Assembly (NCBI GenBank): GCA_045606465.1
Contig: JAZURZ010000018.1
Span: 1-12,280, forward strand
Length of the DNA: 12,280 nt
Direction: 5' to 3'
Source: CAKSQL01 sp045606465
GTDB taxonomy: Bacteria > Bacillota > Clostridia > UBA1381
In this document: positions 5,953 through 12,280 of the stretch, piece by piece
Position numbering within the stretch: position 1 is the first letter of the stretch
Layout: each line of letters starts with the position of its first letter
Program-made: the position numbers and the translations under genes
Notes under the pieces: generated by a model
What the model was told of the DNA's origin: nothing
Databases searched by the model: none
Seen by the model: only the letters and a program-made list of their open reading frames with translations

Positions 5953-7599
5953 GTGAATAAAAGAGTTTTTGAATGGATATATGTACGTTGTAAAAAGACC
6001 TTTCCGTTAATAGCCCTTATGACAGTTTTGGGATGCGTTCTTTCTTTGATTTCTTTAAAGTTTGTGGGCGTGTCAAAGAATTTGATAAATATTGCAACAG
6101 GTCAGGAAAATGGCATATGGCTTGATGTGGCTCTTTTGCTTGCAGCTCTTCTTGTTTTAAGGCTTCTTGTTCAGATTGGAATAAATTTTTTAGATGTTCA
6201 TGCCGCATCGGGAATGGAAATTTCACTAAAAAGACATATATTTAAAAATCTTTTAGACAAGGACTACCTTGCAGTCACAAAATATCATTCAGGAGAGCTA
6301 TTAAATCGACTCAACAGCGATGTGTCGGTAATAGTCAACGGGATTATAGCAATCCTTCCCTCGGCGGCAATTTTTTTAACTTCAATTATAGGAGGATTTA
6401 TTTATCTTTACAGAATAGATAAAGGGATTGCAATTGTTATTTTGATTGTGGGTCCTCTTGTGGGAATAGGCGCAAGGCTCTATAGCAAGGGCTACAAACG
6501 ACTTCACAAAAAATGTCAGGACGCAGATGGTAAAACAAAATCCTTTATGTTGGAAATTTTGCAAAATCTGCTTGTTGTAAAGTCCTTTTGCAATGAAGAA
6601 AAGGTTACAGATGAAAGTGAAAAGTTGCAAAGAGAAAGCTATCGCCTGAGGGTTAGACGCACTAAAATTTCGGTAATTGCACACGTGGGAATGTTTTTGA
6701 TATTCAATGCAGGCTATTATTTCGCACTTGCATATGGTGCTTATAAAATCTCAAAGGGCGAGATAAATTTTGGTGAATTTACAGCTATACTCCAATTGGT
6801 TAATCAGATACAAGCACCATTTAAAGATATTTCGGGGCTTGTGCCTCAGTTTTTCTCGGTCATTGCCTCGGTGGAACGTCTGTTGGAGCTTGAAGATGTT
6901 TTGCTTGAGCAGGAATGTGAAAAAATTGAAGATGTCGCTTCAATATATGACAAAATGCAGGAAATTGTTTTTGAAAATGTTGCATTTTCCTATAATGAGG
7001 ACTCTTTTGTGTCAGACATTAGTATGAAAATCAAAAAGGGAGAATGTGTGGTTATAGGAGGAGAATCGGGAGCTGGGAAAAGCACTGCAATAAAGCTTCT
7101 TTTGGGAATATTTGAGCCGAGTGATGGAAATATTTATATAAAAACAAGTTCGGAAAATATTTCAATAAACAAGGCAACACGCTCTTTATTTTCTTATGTT
7201 CCGCAAGGAAATCTTATTCTTTCAGGTACTATAAGGGAAAACATCTGCTTTGCAAAAGCTGATGCAAGCGAGGAAGATATTATTAAAAGCGCAAAAATTG
7301 CCCAGATATGGGATTTTATACAAACTCTTGAAGATGGACTTGATACCATAATAGGAGAAAAGGGCTTGGGACTCTCAGAGGGTCAGGCACAGAGAATATC
7401 TATTGCCAGAGCAATTTTATATGATGCACCGATTTTGCTTTTAGATGAATCTACATCTGCGCTGGATGGCGAAACTGAAAAGGCTTTGTTAAAAGCAATT
7501 CGTGAAATGACAGACAAAACCTGCATAATTATATCACATAAGCAGGCAGCTTTTGAAATGTGCGACCACGCTGAATATATAAAAAAAGCTGAAGCTTGA
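5953..7599 (+). CDS. ABC half-exporter (membrane and ATPase domains fused)
   Basis: This 548-residue protein joins a six-span type IV exporter membrane domain (about residues 15-310) to a nucleotide-binding domain (about 335-548). The ATPase motifs are complete: Walker A GGESGAGKST (369-378), Q-loop YVPQG (Gln418), signature LSEGQ (474-478, a common variant of LSGGQ), Walker B LLLDE (Asp498, Glu499) and the H-loop ISHK (His529). It would act as a homodimer, or with a partner encoded elsewhere, to export a substrate that the sequence does not reveal. I place the start at GTG 5953, which has GGTGA at 5944-5948 and follows the DUF1846 stop by 16 bp. A longer frame from GTG 5914 would overlap that gene by 23 bp and add 13 polar residues with no clear binding site. 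Transcription ends at the hairpin at 7628. Confidence 0.88.
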   Translation: MNKRVFEWIYVRCKKTFPLIALMTVLGCVLSLISLKFVGVSKNLINIATGQENGIWLDVALLLAALLVLRLLVQIGINFLDVHAASGMEISLKRHIFKNLLDKDYLAVTKYHSGELLNRLNSDVSVIVNGIIAILPSAAIFLTSIIGGFIYLYRIDKGIAIVILIVGPLVGIGARLYSKGYKRLHKKCQDADGKTKSFMLEILQNLLVVKSFCNEEKVTDESEKLQRESYRLRVRRTKISVIAHVGMFLIFNAGYYFALAYGAYKISKGEINFGEFTAILQLVNQIQAPFKDISGLVPQFFSVIASVERLLELEDVLLEQECEKIEDVASIYDKMQEIVFENVAFSYNEDSFVSDISMKIKKGECVVIGGESGAGKSTAIKLLLGIFEPSDGNIYIKTSSENISINKATRSLFSYVPQGNLILSGTIRENICFAKADASEEDIIKSAKIAQIWDFIQTLEDGLDTIIGEKGLGLSEGQAQRISIARAILYDAPILLLDESTSALDGETEKALLKAIREMTDKTCIIISHKQAAFEMCDHAEYIKKAEA

Positions 7600-7627
7600 G
7601 AAATAAAAAACGTAATATAATAATTTT

Positions 7628-7668
7628 AAGGGAAGAAACGACTAATGAATAGTAGTTTCTTCCCTTTT
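7628..7668 (+). terminator. Terminator between the convergent ABC exporter and whiA genes
   Basis: A perfect 12-bp stem, AAGGGAAGAAAC (7628-7639) with GTTTCTTCCCTT (7655-7666), is topped by a loop that can add an ACTA/TAGT extension; TTTT ends the plus-strand side. It stops transcription from the ABC gene. On the minus strand the same hairpin follows the whiA stop (7670-7672) directly, but its tail there is only AAAATTATTATATT, so it is a weaker terminator in that direction. Confidence 0.8.
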
Positions 7669-7669
7669 G

Positions 7670-8557
7670 TTAATTTGGTAGGTTATCGGCTATTTCCATA
7701 ATTCTGTTAAGACGATGATTAACTCCTGATTTGCCAATGGGGTTTTCTAAGCGTGTACCAAGCTCTTTAAGGCTTTCATCAGGGAAATTTATTCGCACAT
7801 TTGCAATTTCTTTTAGAGTGTCGGGAAGAGCATCAATTCCAATTGTATTTTTGATTTTTTCTATTGCAACAAAATGCTTTCCATATGCCTTTACAACCTT
7901 GTCCATGTTGGCACTTTCGCAATTTAAGCGTCTGTTTACTGCATTTCTTATTTCCTTTTCTATGGAAATGTTGTATATCTCCATAGAGGCAAGTCCTGCT
8001 CCTATAAGACCGAGAAGCCCTGCGATGGTTTCATATCCCTTTATATACACAATAAAATGTGATTTTCGTTGTGTTTTTTTGGAAGCTATTCCTTCCTTTG
8101 CAAGAATAGCCAAAAGCTCGTCTGCATTTTTTTCACTGTGTGTATCAAATTCAAGGTGGTAGCTTTTTTGCGGGTCGGAGATTGAGCCACCGCCTATAAA
8201 TGCACCCCTTATATAGGATTGCCTGCAACAAGCAAATGGCATAATTTCCTCGGAAAAATCCTCACTATTATCATTTAAGTGCAGTTTTTGTTCTAAAATA
8301 TCAAGCTTGGTTTCGCCACTTATTTCAAAACGACAGCCTGCGAAATATTCCTTTTCCTCGGGAGTATAGCCTACACAGTCTGCCATCAGCTCATTTATAC
8401 GCCTGCTGACCGCTTTGTGCTCGGTTATTATGCTTATTCTGTCAGATTTTATTAAAGAGGCAAATCTCATTATTCCATAAAGCTCTGCTGTTTTGCAAAA
8501 TTCACATTCGGGTTTGAAAGAGGCGAGCTTATTTTTTATTTCGTAGGAGAAAGACAT
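7670..8557 (-). CDS. whiA: WhiA, DNA-binding regulator of sporulation/cell division family
   Basis: WhiA has an N-terminal domain related to LAGLIDADG homing endonucleases and a C-terminal helix-turn-helix. The 295-residue product shows the N-terminal SFSYEIKNKLA (2-12), the hallmark YIRGAFIGGGSISDP (115-129) followed by YHLEF (133-137), and GAGLASMEIYN (186-196). The HTH region is SLKELGTRLENPIGKSGVNH (262-281). WhiA acts in the nucleoid: in actinomycetes it activates sporulation septation, and in Bacillus it affects chromosome segregation and division. The endonuclease acidic motif is replaced by GGGS, as in the family, so it is not a nuclease. A perfect AAGGAGG (8566-8572) lies 8 nt before the ATG. 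It is the last gene of the hprK-to-whiA cluster, 52 bp after rapZ, and usually has yvcK before it, which is missing here. Confidence 0.95.
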   Translation of the reverse strand: MSFSYEIKNKLASFKPECEFCKTAELYGIMRFASLIKSDRISIITEHKAVSRRINELMADCVGYTPEEKEYFAGCRFEISGETKLDILEQKLHLNDNSEDFSEEIMPFACCRQSYIRGAFIGGGSISDPQKSYHLEFDTHSEKNADELLAILAKEGIASKKTQRKSHFIVYIKGYETIAGLLGLIGAGLASMEIYNISIEKEIRNAVNRRLNCESANMDKVVKAYGKHFVAIEKIKNTIGIDALPDTLKEIANVRINFPDESLKELGTRLENPIGKSGVNHRLNRIMEIADNLPN

Positions 8558-8587
8558 TTTAAAATCCTCCTTGTTTTTAAATTTTTT

Positions 8588-8621
8588 AAAGGAATGTAAA
8601 GATTATTTTTTACACTCCTTT
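8588..8621 (-). other. Intercistronic hairpin at the rapZ stop codon
   Basis: In the minus-strand RNA, AAAGGAGUGUAA (8621-8610) can pair with UUACAUUCCUUU (8599-8588): 12 pairs with one G-U and a 10-nt loop. The 5' arm contains the last rapZ codons and its stop. An A-rich stretch, not a U-run, follows, so it is not a classic terminator. It may stabilise the upstream message or mark a processing site; that is inference. Confidence 0.55.
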
Positions 8622-9473
8622 TTCTATATCACGATAAATTATGTTGACCTTGTAATCATTTTCTTTTAAGGCTTTGCCTAAAAGTTTTGCTATAGTAACG
8701 CTTCTGTGCTTTCCGCCGGTACAGCCTATTGATATGCTTAAAGTGTTTTTTCCTTCCTCAATATATAAAGGGAGAAGAGAAAGAATCATATCCTTTAATT
8801 TTTCAAAAAAGTCTTTAGCCGGCTTAAAACTCATCACATAGTCACGGACCTCTTTGTTAAGCCCTGTTTTTTCCTTGAGATTGTCAATGTAAAAGGGGTT
8901 GGGGAAGCATCTTACGTCGAAAACCAGGTCAGAATCTAATGGAATACCATATTTAAAACCAAATGCAGATATGTTTACAACAATATTGTTGTCGTTTTCT
9001 TTGTCCTTATAAATTTCATTAAGTTTTGAATGGAGTTGCTGAGATGAAATATTTGATGTATCAATCACAAAATCTGCTGCAAGATAAAGCTTTTCCAATG
9101 CCTTTCTTTCACGTTTTATGCTATCTAAAAGTCCTTTTTTTCCTGAAAGGGGGTGGGTTCTTCTTGTTTCTTTGTATCTTTTAACAAGGGTTTCATCATC
9201 GGCATTCAAAAAAAGAAGTTTGCACTCGTAGCCGCTATCACGCAGCCATTTAATATTATCCAAAAGCTCATTTATAAGCTCGCCGAGTCGTATGTCAATA
9301 ACAAAGGCAATTTTTTCATATTTACCATTCATGGAAACAAAAACCTCTGCAACCTGAGGAATAAGCATGGGAGGCATATTGTCTATGCAAAAAAATCCCT
9401 CGTCCTCCAAAAATCGTATTGCTTGGGTTTTTCCGGAGCCTGAAAGCCCTGTAATTATTGTAAACTGCGTCAT
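8610..9473 (-). CDS. rapZ: RapZ/YvcJ family nucleotide-binding protein
   Basis: This 287-residue protein has the RapZ architecture. An N-terminal P-loop domain carries GLSGSGKT (9-16), a FFCIDNMPP motif (27-35) and RRTHPLS (104-110). The C-terminal domain carries SAFGFKYGIP (169-178), DLVFDVRCFPNPFY (182-195) and the signature GCTGGKHRSV (250-259). In Escherichia coli RapZ binds glucosamine-6-phosphate and guides RNase E to the GlmZ small RNA. In Bacillus the homologue YvcJ binds and hydrolyses GTP/ATP and affects competence; the Clostridia role is less clear. It is cytoplasmic. AAGGAAGGG (9482-9490) precedes the ATG. The start is 30 bp after the murB stop. Its frequent partner YvcK/GlmR is absent from the cluster. 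Confidence 0.95.
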   Translation of the reverse strand: MTQFTIITGLSGSGKTQAIRFLEDEGFFCIDNMPPMLIPQVAEVFVSMNGKYEKIAFVIDIRLGELINELLDNIKWLRDSGYECKLLFLNADDETLVKRYKETRRTHPLSGKKGLLDSIKRERKALEKLYLAADFVIDTSNISSQQLHSKLNEIYKDKENDNNIVVNISAFGFKYGIPLDSDLVFDVRCFPNPFYIDNLKEKTGLNKEVRDYVMSFKPAKDFFEKLKDMILSLLPLYIEEGKNTLSISIGCTGGKHRSVTIAKLLGKALKENDYKVNIIYRDIEKGV

Positions 9474-9503
9474 AATGGCAACCCTTCCTTTGTAAAATAT
9501 ACA

Positions 9504-10409
9504 CTACTTTTTGCCTATAAGCTTTATTTCAGGCTCAAGGCGTACACCAAATTTTTCTTCGACAGTTTTTATTATGTGATTAATTAAGTCAAGAACATCG
9601 CAGGCAGTAGCATTTTGAGTGTTCACAATAAAGCCTGCGTGTTTAGAAGAAACTTCGGCACCGCCGATTTTATATCCTTTCAGTCCTGCATTTTCAATTA
9701 AAGAGCCTGCAAAATATCCCTCGGGGCGCTTAAAGACGCTTCCTGCACTTGGGAGATTGACAGGTTGTTTTTCGTTTCTTTTTTGCGTGTATTCGTTTAT
9801 TTTTGAAAGAATTTCGGACTTTTTGCCCGTATCAAATTCCATTTCAATTTCCAAAATAACGCAATTTCTTTTTGAGAACATACTTTTTCTGTAGCCGAAA
9901 TCAAGCTCTTTGGAACAAGCAGTTTTTATTTCGCCATTCTCATCTATATAGGTAACCGAGGTGACAACATCCTTCATTTCAAAGCCATAAGCTCCTGCAT
10001 TCATATAAATTGCACCGCCTAAAGTACCTGGAATTCCCGATGCACACTCAAAGCCTGTAAGCTCTGAGGAAAGCAAAATTTTAGAAAGCCTTGACAAAAG
10101 AATCCCTGCCCCTGCAACAACCTTTGTGCCGCTTATGTTGGCATAAGAAAAGCTTTCTGCAATATTTATAACAACTCCCTCTATACCCTTGTCACTTACC
10201 AAAAGATTTGAACCATTGCCAAGAACAAAGTAGGGGATATTTTTTTCCTTGCATAGTTTTATTGTATCTTCTATCTGCAGCTTAGTGTCGGGTGTTAAAA
10301 AGAAGTCTGCAGCCCCGCCTATTTTAAATGTTGTATGATATTTCATGGGTTCTGATTCTTTAACGTCGGGGCAGACTGATTTTAACATTTGGAGAATATC
10401 TTTTTCCAT
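9504..10409 (-). CDS. murB: UDP-N-acetylenolpyruvoylglucosamine reductase
   Basis: MurB uses NADPH and bound FAD to reduce UDP-GlcNAc-enolpyruvate to UDP-MurNAc, the second committed step of peptidoglycan synthesis, in the cytoplasm. The 301-residue product has the FAD-binding segments YHTTFKIGGAADFF (24-37), LGNGSNLLVSD (63-73) and GIPGTLGGAIYMNAGAYG (125-142). Catalytic residues are Arg174 (FGYRKSMF), the proton donor Ser224 (SAGSVFKRP) and Glu294 (LEPEIK). The short form without the Tyr-loop insert of E. coli MurB fits the type II enzymes of Firmicutes. AAGGAA within 10418-10424 lies 8 nt before the ATG. The 21-bp gap after the PHP gene means co-transcription. Confidence 0.97.
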   Translation of the reverse strand: MEKDILQMLKSVCPDVKESEPMKYHTTFKIGGAADFFLTPDTKLQIEDTIKLCKEKNIPYFVLGNGSNLLVSDKGIEGVVINIAESFSYANISGTKVVAGAGILLSRLSKILLSSELTGFECASGIPGTLGGAIYMNAGAYGFEMKDVVTSVTYIDENGEIKTACSKELDFGYRKSMFSKRNCVILEIEMEFDTGKKSEILSKINEYTQKRNEKQPVNLPSAGSVFKRPEGYFAGSLIENAGLKGYKIGGAEVSSKHAGFIVNTQNATACDVLDLINHIIKTVEEKFGVRLEPEIKLIGKK

Positions 10410-10430
10410 TTAAAAATTCCTTCCGATAAA

Positions 10431-11147
10431 TTAAATAATCTTTCTTGGAGCAAGAGCTTTTTTAAGACTCTCTAAGTTTCTGTTGGCAATAAGCTCCTCG
10501 GGAAAGTCAATTTCCTCCAAAAGCTTTAAAGCCTCACTAAAGCACCCTACATTCTGACAAAAATGAGCATCGCTATTTACAACAACATAAACCCCAAGCC
10601 TTTTTGCCGAAAGTGCAATTTCCCTGCAGAGTTCTATATTGGGTTTTCTTATCTGGAAGGTGTTGTTGTTTATCTCAATAAACTTTCCAAGTTCTCCTGC
10701 TCTTTTTAAAACCTTCTCGATATCAAATTTGCATCTGGGATTTCCGATATGCCCCAATATATCTACATATTTATTTTCAAGAGCAGCCAAATATGCACTT
10801 GTATTATCAGGAGAATCTATATCACGATAGGTGGGAGTGTGGACACTTGCAATGACAATATCAAGTCTTGAAAGATTAAATTCATCAAGTCCCAAATTTC
10901 CCTCAAGGTCAAGAATGTCTGCCTCGCAACCCGATAAAATTCTCACACCATTAACCTCCTTGGGAAGCTGCCTTAAGCATTCAAAATGCCATGGGTGGGG
11001 AGAGTCGGGCATACTGGGAGAGTGGTCGGTTATAGCAATTGCCGAAAGACTTTTCTGATAAGCAACAGTTGCATTTTCCATTATTGTGCTATATGCGTGA
11101 GTACTTGCTATTGTATGACAATGCAGGTCTGTTTTTATTTGTATCAT
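10431..11147 (-). CDS. PHP-domain metal-dependent phosphoesterase, YcdX-like
   Basis: This 238-residue protein is a complete single-domain PHP enzyme. All metal ligands of the trinuclear site are present: DLHCHT (His9, His11), ITDHS (Asp41, His42), GCEAD (Glu75), SVH (His103), GHIGNP (His133) and NSDAH (Asp193, His195); His17 matches a YcdX substrate-side residue. YcdX-type proteins hydrolyse phosphate monoesters in the cytoplasm; the physiological substrate is not known here. AAAGGAGT (11157-11164) lies 9 nt before the ATG. It sits between hprK and murB, an arrangement common in Clostridia, 21 bp from murB. Why such an enzyme travels with HPr kinase and MurB is unknown; a sugar-phosphate or nucleotide substrate would be a reasonable guess. 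Confidence 0.88.
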   Translation of the reverse strand: MIQIKTDLHCHTIASTHAYSTIMENATVAYQKSLSAIAITDHSPSMPDSPHPWHFECLRQLPKEVNGVRILSGCEADILDLEGNLGLDEFNLSRLDIVIASVHTPTYRDIDSPDNTSAYLAALENKYVDILGHIGNPRCKFDIEKVLKRAGELGKFIEINNNTFQIRKPNIELCREIALSAKRLGVYVVVNSDAHFCQNVGCFSEALKLLEEIDFPEELIANRNLESLKKALAPRKII

Positions 11148-11239
11148 TTAAATTCTACTCCTTTGATTTTTGTCGCTTTTGATAAAATAATTAATGTTAA
11201 AAATTAAATCTTTCGGAACAAATCAAGCATTAATTAATA

Positions 11240-12181
11240 TTATTCGGGAAGATGCATTTCCTTCATAAGACGATTGTTAAGCTCAACTGCAGCGTTGTAG
11301 CCCATTCTTTTCTGACGGTTGTTCATTGCTGCAACCTCAATGATAACTGCGAGGTTACGTCCTAATTTTACAGGAATTGTAAGACTTGAAACATTAATTC
11401 CCATAATATTTGTGTATTCATCTACCATGCCAAGTCGGTCGTATTGCTTTCCTTCCTCCCATGGTTCTAAATGAATTATGAGATCAATGCTTTCAGTATC
11501 CTTTACAGCGCCTATTCCGAAAATTTCCTTTACATCAATAATTCCTATACCTCTGAGTTCCACAAAGTGGCGTATGATAGCGGGGGAAGAACCCACAAGG
11601 GTTTTTGAAGAAACTCTTTTTATCTCAACTGCATCATCTGCCACAAGACGATGTCCTCTTTTTAAAAGCTCAATTGCCGCCTCGCTTTTTCCAACACCGC
11701 TTTCGCCTAAGATGAGTATGCCCTCACCATAAACCTCTACCAACACACCATGGCGGGTAATTCTTGGAGCAATCTGAACCTTTAGGTAGCTTATAAGTGA
11801 ACTCATAAGACTTGAGGTGGATTCTTCGCTTCTTACCAGAGTGACATCATATTTTTCGGCTAAAATCATCATTTCAGGACAAATCTGAATACCCCTTGTG
11901 ACTATAAGCAAAGGGATTTTCCTTGAAAAAAGCTTTTCTAAAAGCTCATAGCGTTTTTCGCCTGAAAATTGCTCAAGGTATGTAAATTCCACCTTTCCCA
12001 TTATCTGAATACGATTGGAATCAAAATAATCATAAAAGCCTACAATCTGAAGGCCGGGTCTATTTAAGTCTGCACTTGATATAACCACGTTTGCAAGGTC
12101 GCTTGATTCGTAAAGACGCTCAAACTGAAATTCCTCCAGAATTGTTTTTAAAGGTATTGTGAATACATTGTCATTTGTCAT
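11240..12181 (-). CDS. hprK: HPr kinase/phosphorylase
   Basis: HprK phosphorylates and dephosphorylates HPr on Ser46 in response to glycolytic intermediates and so sets carbon catabolite repression in Firmicutes. The 313-residue product has the variable N-terminal domain (1-135) and the kinase core. The core contains TRHGVLVEVYGEGIL (142-156, with conserved His144), Walker A GESGVGKSE (159-167), VADD (180-183, catalytic Asp) and VELRGIGIIDV (207-217). It also has the C-terminal signature IEVAAMNNRQKRMGYNAA (281-298). AAAGGA (12190-12195) lies 8 nt before the ATG. It is the first gene of the minus-strand cluster; the 92-bp gap before the PHP gene shows no terminator. Its HPr substrate is encoded elsewhere. 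Confidence 0.97.
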   Translation of the reverse strand: MTNDNVFTIPLKTILEEFQFERLYESSDLANVVISSADLNRPGLQIVGFYDYFDSNRIQIMGKVEFTYLEQFSGEKRYELLEKLFSRKIPLLIVTRGIQICPEMMILAEKYDVTLVRSEESTSSLMSSLISYLKVQIAPRITRHGVLVEVYGEGILILGESGVGKSEAAIELLKRGHRLVADDAVEIKRVSSKTLVGSSPAIIRHFVELRGIGIIDVKEIFGIGAVKDTESIDLIIHLEPWEEGKQYDRLGMVDEYTNIMGINVSSLTIPVKLGRNLAVIIEVAAMNNRQKRMGYNAAVELNNRLMKEMHLPE

Positions 12182-12249
12182 ATTAAAAATCCTTTCAAAA
12201 TATATAGTATTTTTATCAATTTAAAATGTTAACAATATACCTATTTAAT

Positions 12250-12278
12250 ATTATACAATATTTAATGAAATATTTAAA
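12250..12278 (-). promoter_or_regulatory. Probable promoter of the hprK cluster
   Basis: On the minus strand a perfect TATAAT (12250-12255) is preceded at 17 bp by TTTAAA (12273-12278), a poor -35. The leader would be about 60 nt. The region is very AT-rich, so chance matches are likely. Upstream context is cut by the window edge, and a cre site cannot be judged. Confidence 0.5.
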
Positions 12279-12280
12279 TA

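Noticed and set aside
7373..7387. LSEGQ instead of LSGGQ in the ABC signature as a sign of a degenerate ATPase
   Set aside because: This variant occurs in many bacterial exporters, and Walker A, Walker B with its catalytic Glu, the Q-loop and the H-loop His are all intact.
11148..11239. Separate promoter or terminator between hprK and the PHP gene
   Set aside because: The 92-bp gap is AT-rich, but no -35/-10 pair with proper spacing and no stable hairpin with a T-run could be found.

Overview
The window looks like the chromosome of a low-GC, AT-rich Gram-positive bacterium of the class Clostridia, probably a gut-type lineage. Three things point that way: strong AAGGAGG-type ribosome binding sites, TTGACA/TATAAT promoters with 17-bp spacers, and a hprK–PHP–murB–rapZ–whiA cluster of the kind usual in that class. 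Two copies of a palindromic CTTCCCCTTGAGGGGAAG repeat, which I recall as abundant in gut Clostridia, fit as well. The genus cannot be settled from the sequence.

Layout. At 1-521 (minus) is the 5' part of a secreted lipoprotein gene with a near-consensus promoter. From about 613 to 1324 there is no credible gene; this stretch holds two composite palindromic repeat elements and a further hairpin repeat. At 1325-2209 (plus) is a xylose-isomerase-like TIM-barrel enzyme, followed by a strong terminator. At 2375-4394 is a folate module: consensus promoter, tetrahydrofolate (THF) riboswitch, folT (ECF folate transporter S component) and folC (folylpolyglutamate synthase). At 4400-7599 a second promoter drives a DUF1846 family protein and an ABC half-exporter, ending in a terminator. 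On the minus strand, reading from 12181 down to 7670, is the cluster hprK, PHP phosphoesterase, murB, rapZ, whiA.

How the parts fit. The riboswitch, FolT and FolC form one folate-salvage circuit: uptake, then retention by polyglutamylation, with translation of the transporter sensed by THF. The minus-strand cluster links carbon regulation (HprK), cell-wall precursor synthesis (MurB), the amino-sugar-linked RapZ and the division regulator WhiA. It lacks the yvcK/glmR gene usually found between rapZ and whiA.

Most of the window is conserved housekeeping DNA, and I found no clearly new multi-gene system. The most interesting signals are the riboswitch expression platform, which has two mutually exclusive hairpins, one of them burying the folT ribosome binding site, and the palindromic repeats, whose second stem varies in sequence but keeps its pairing in all four ends.
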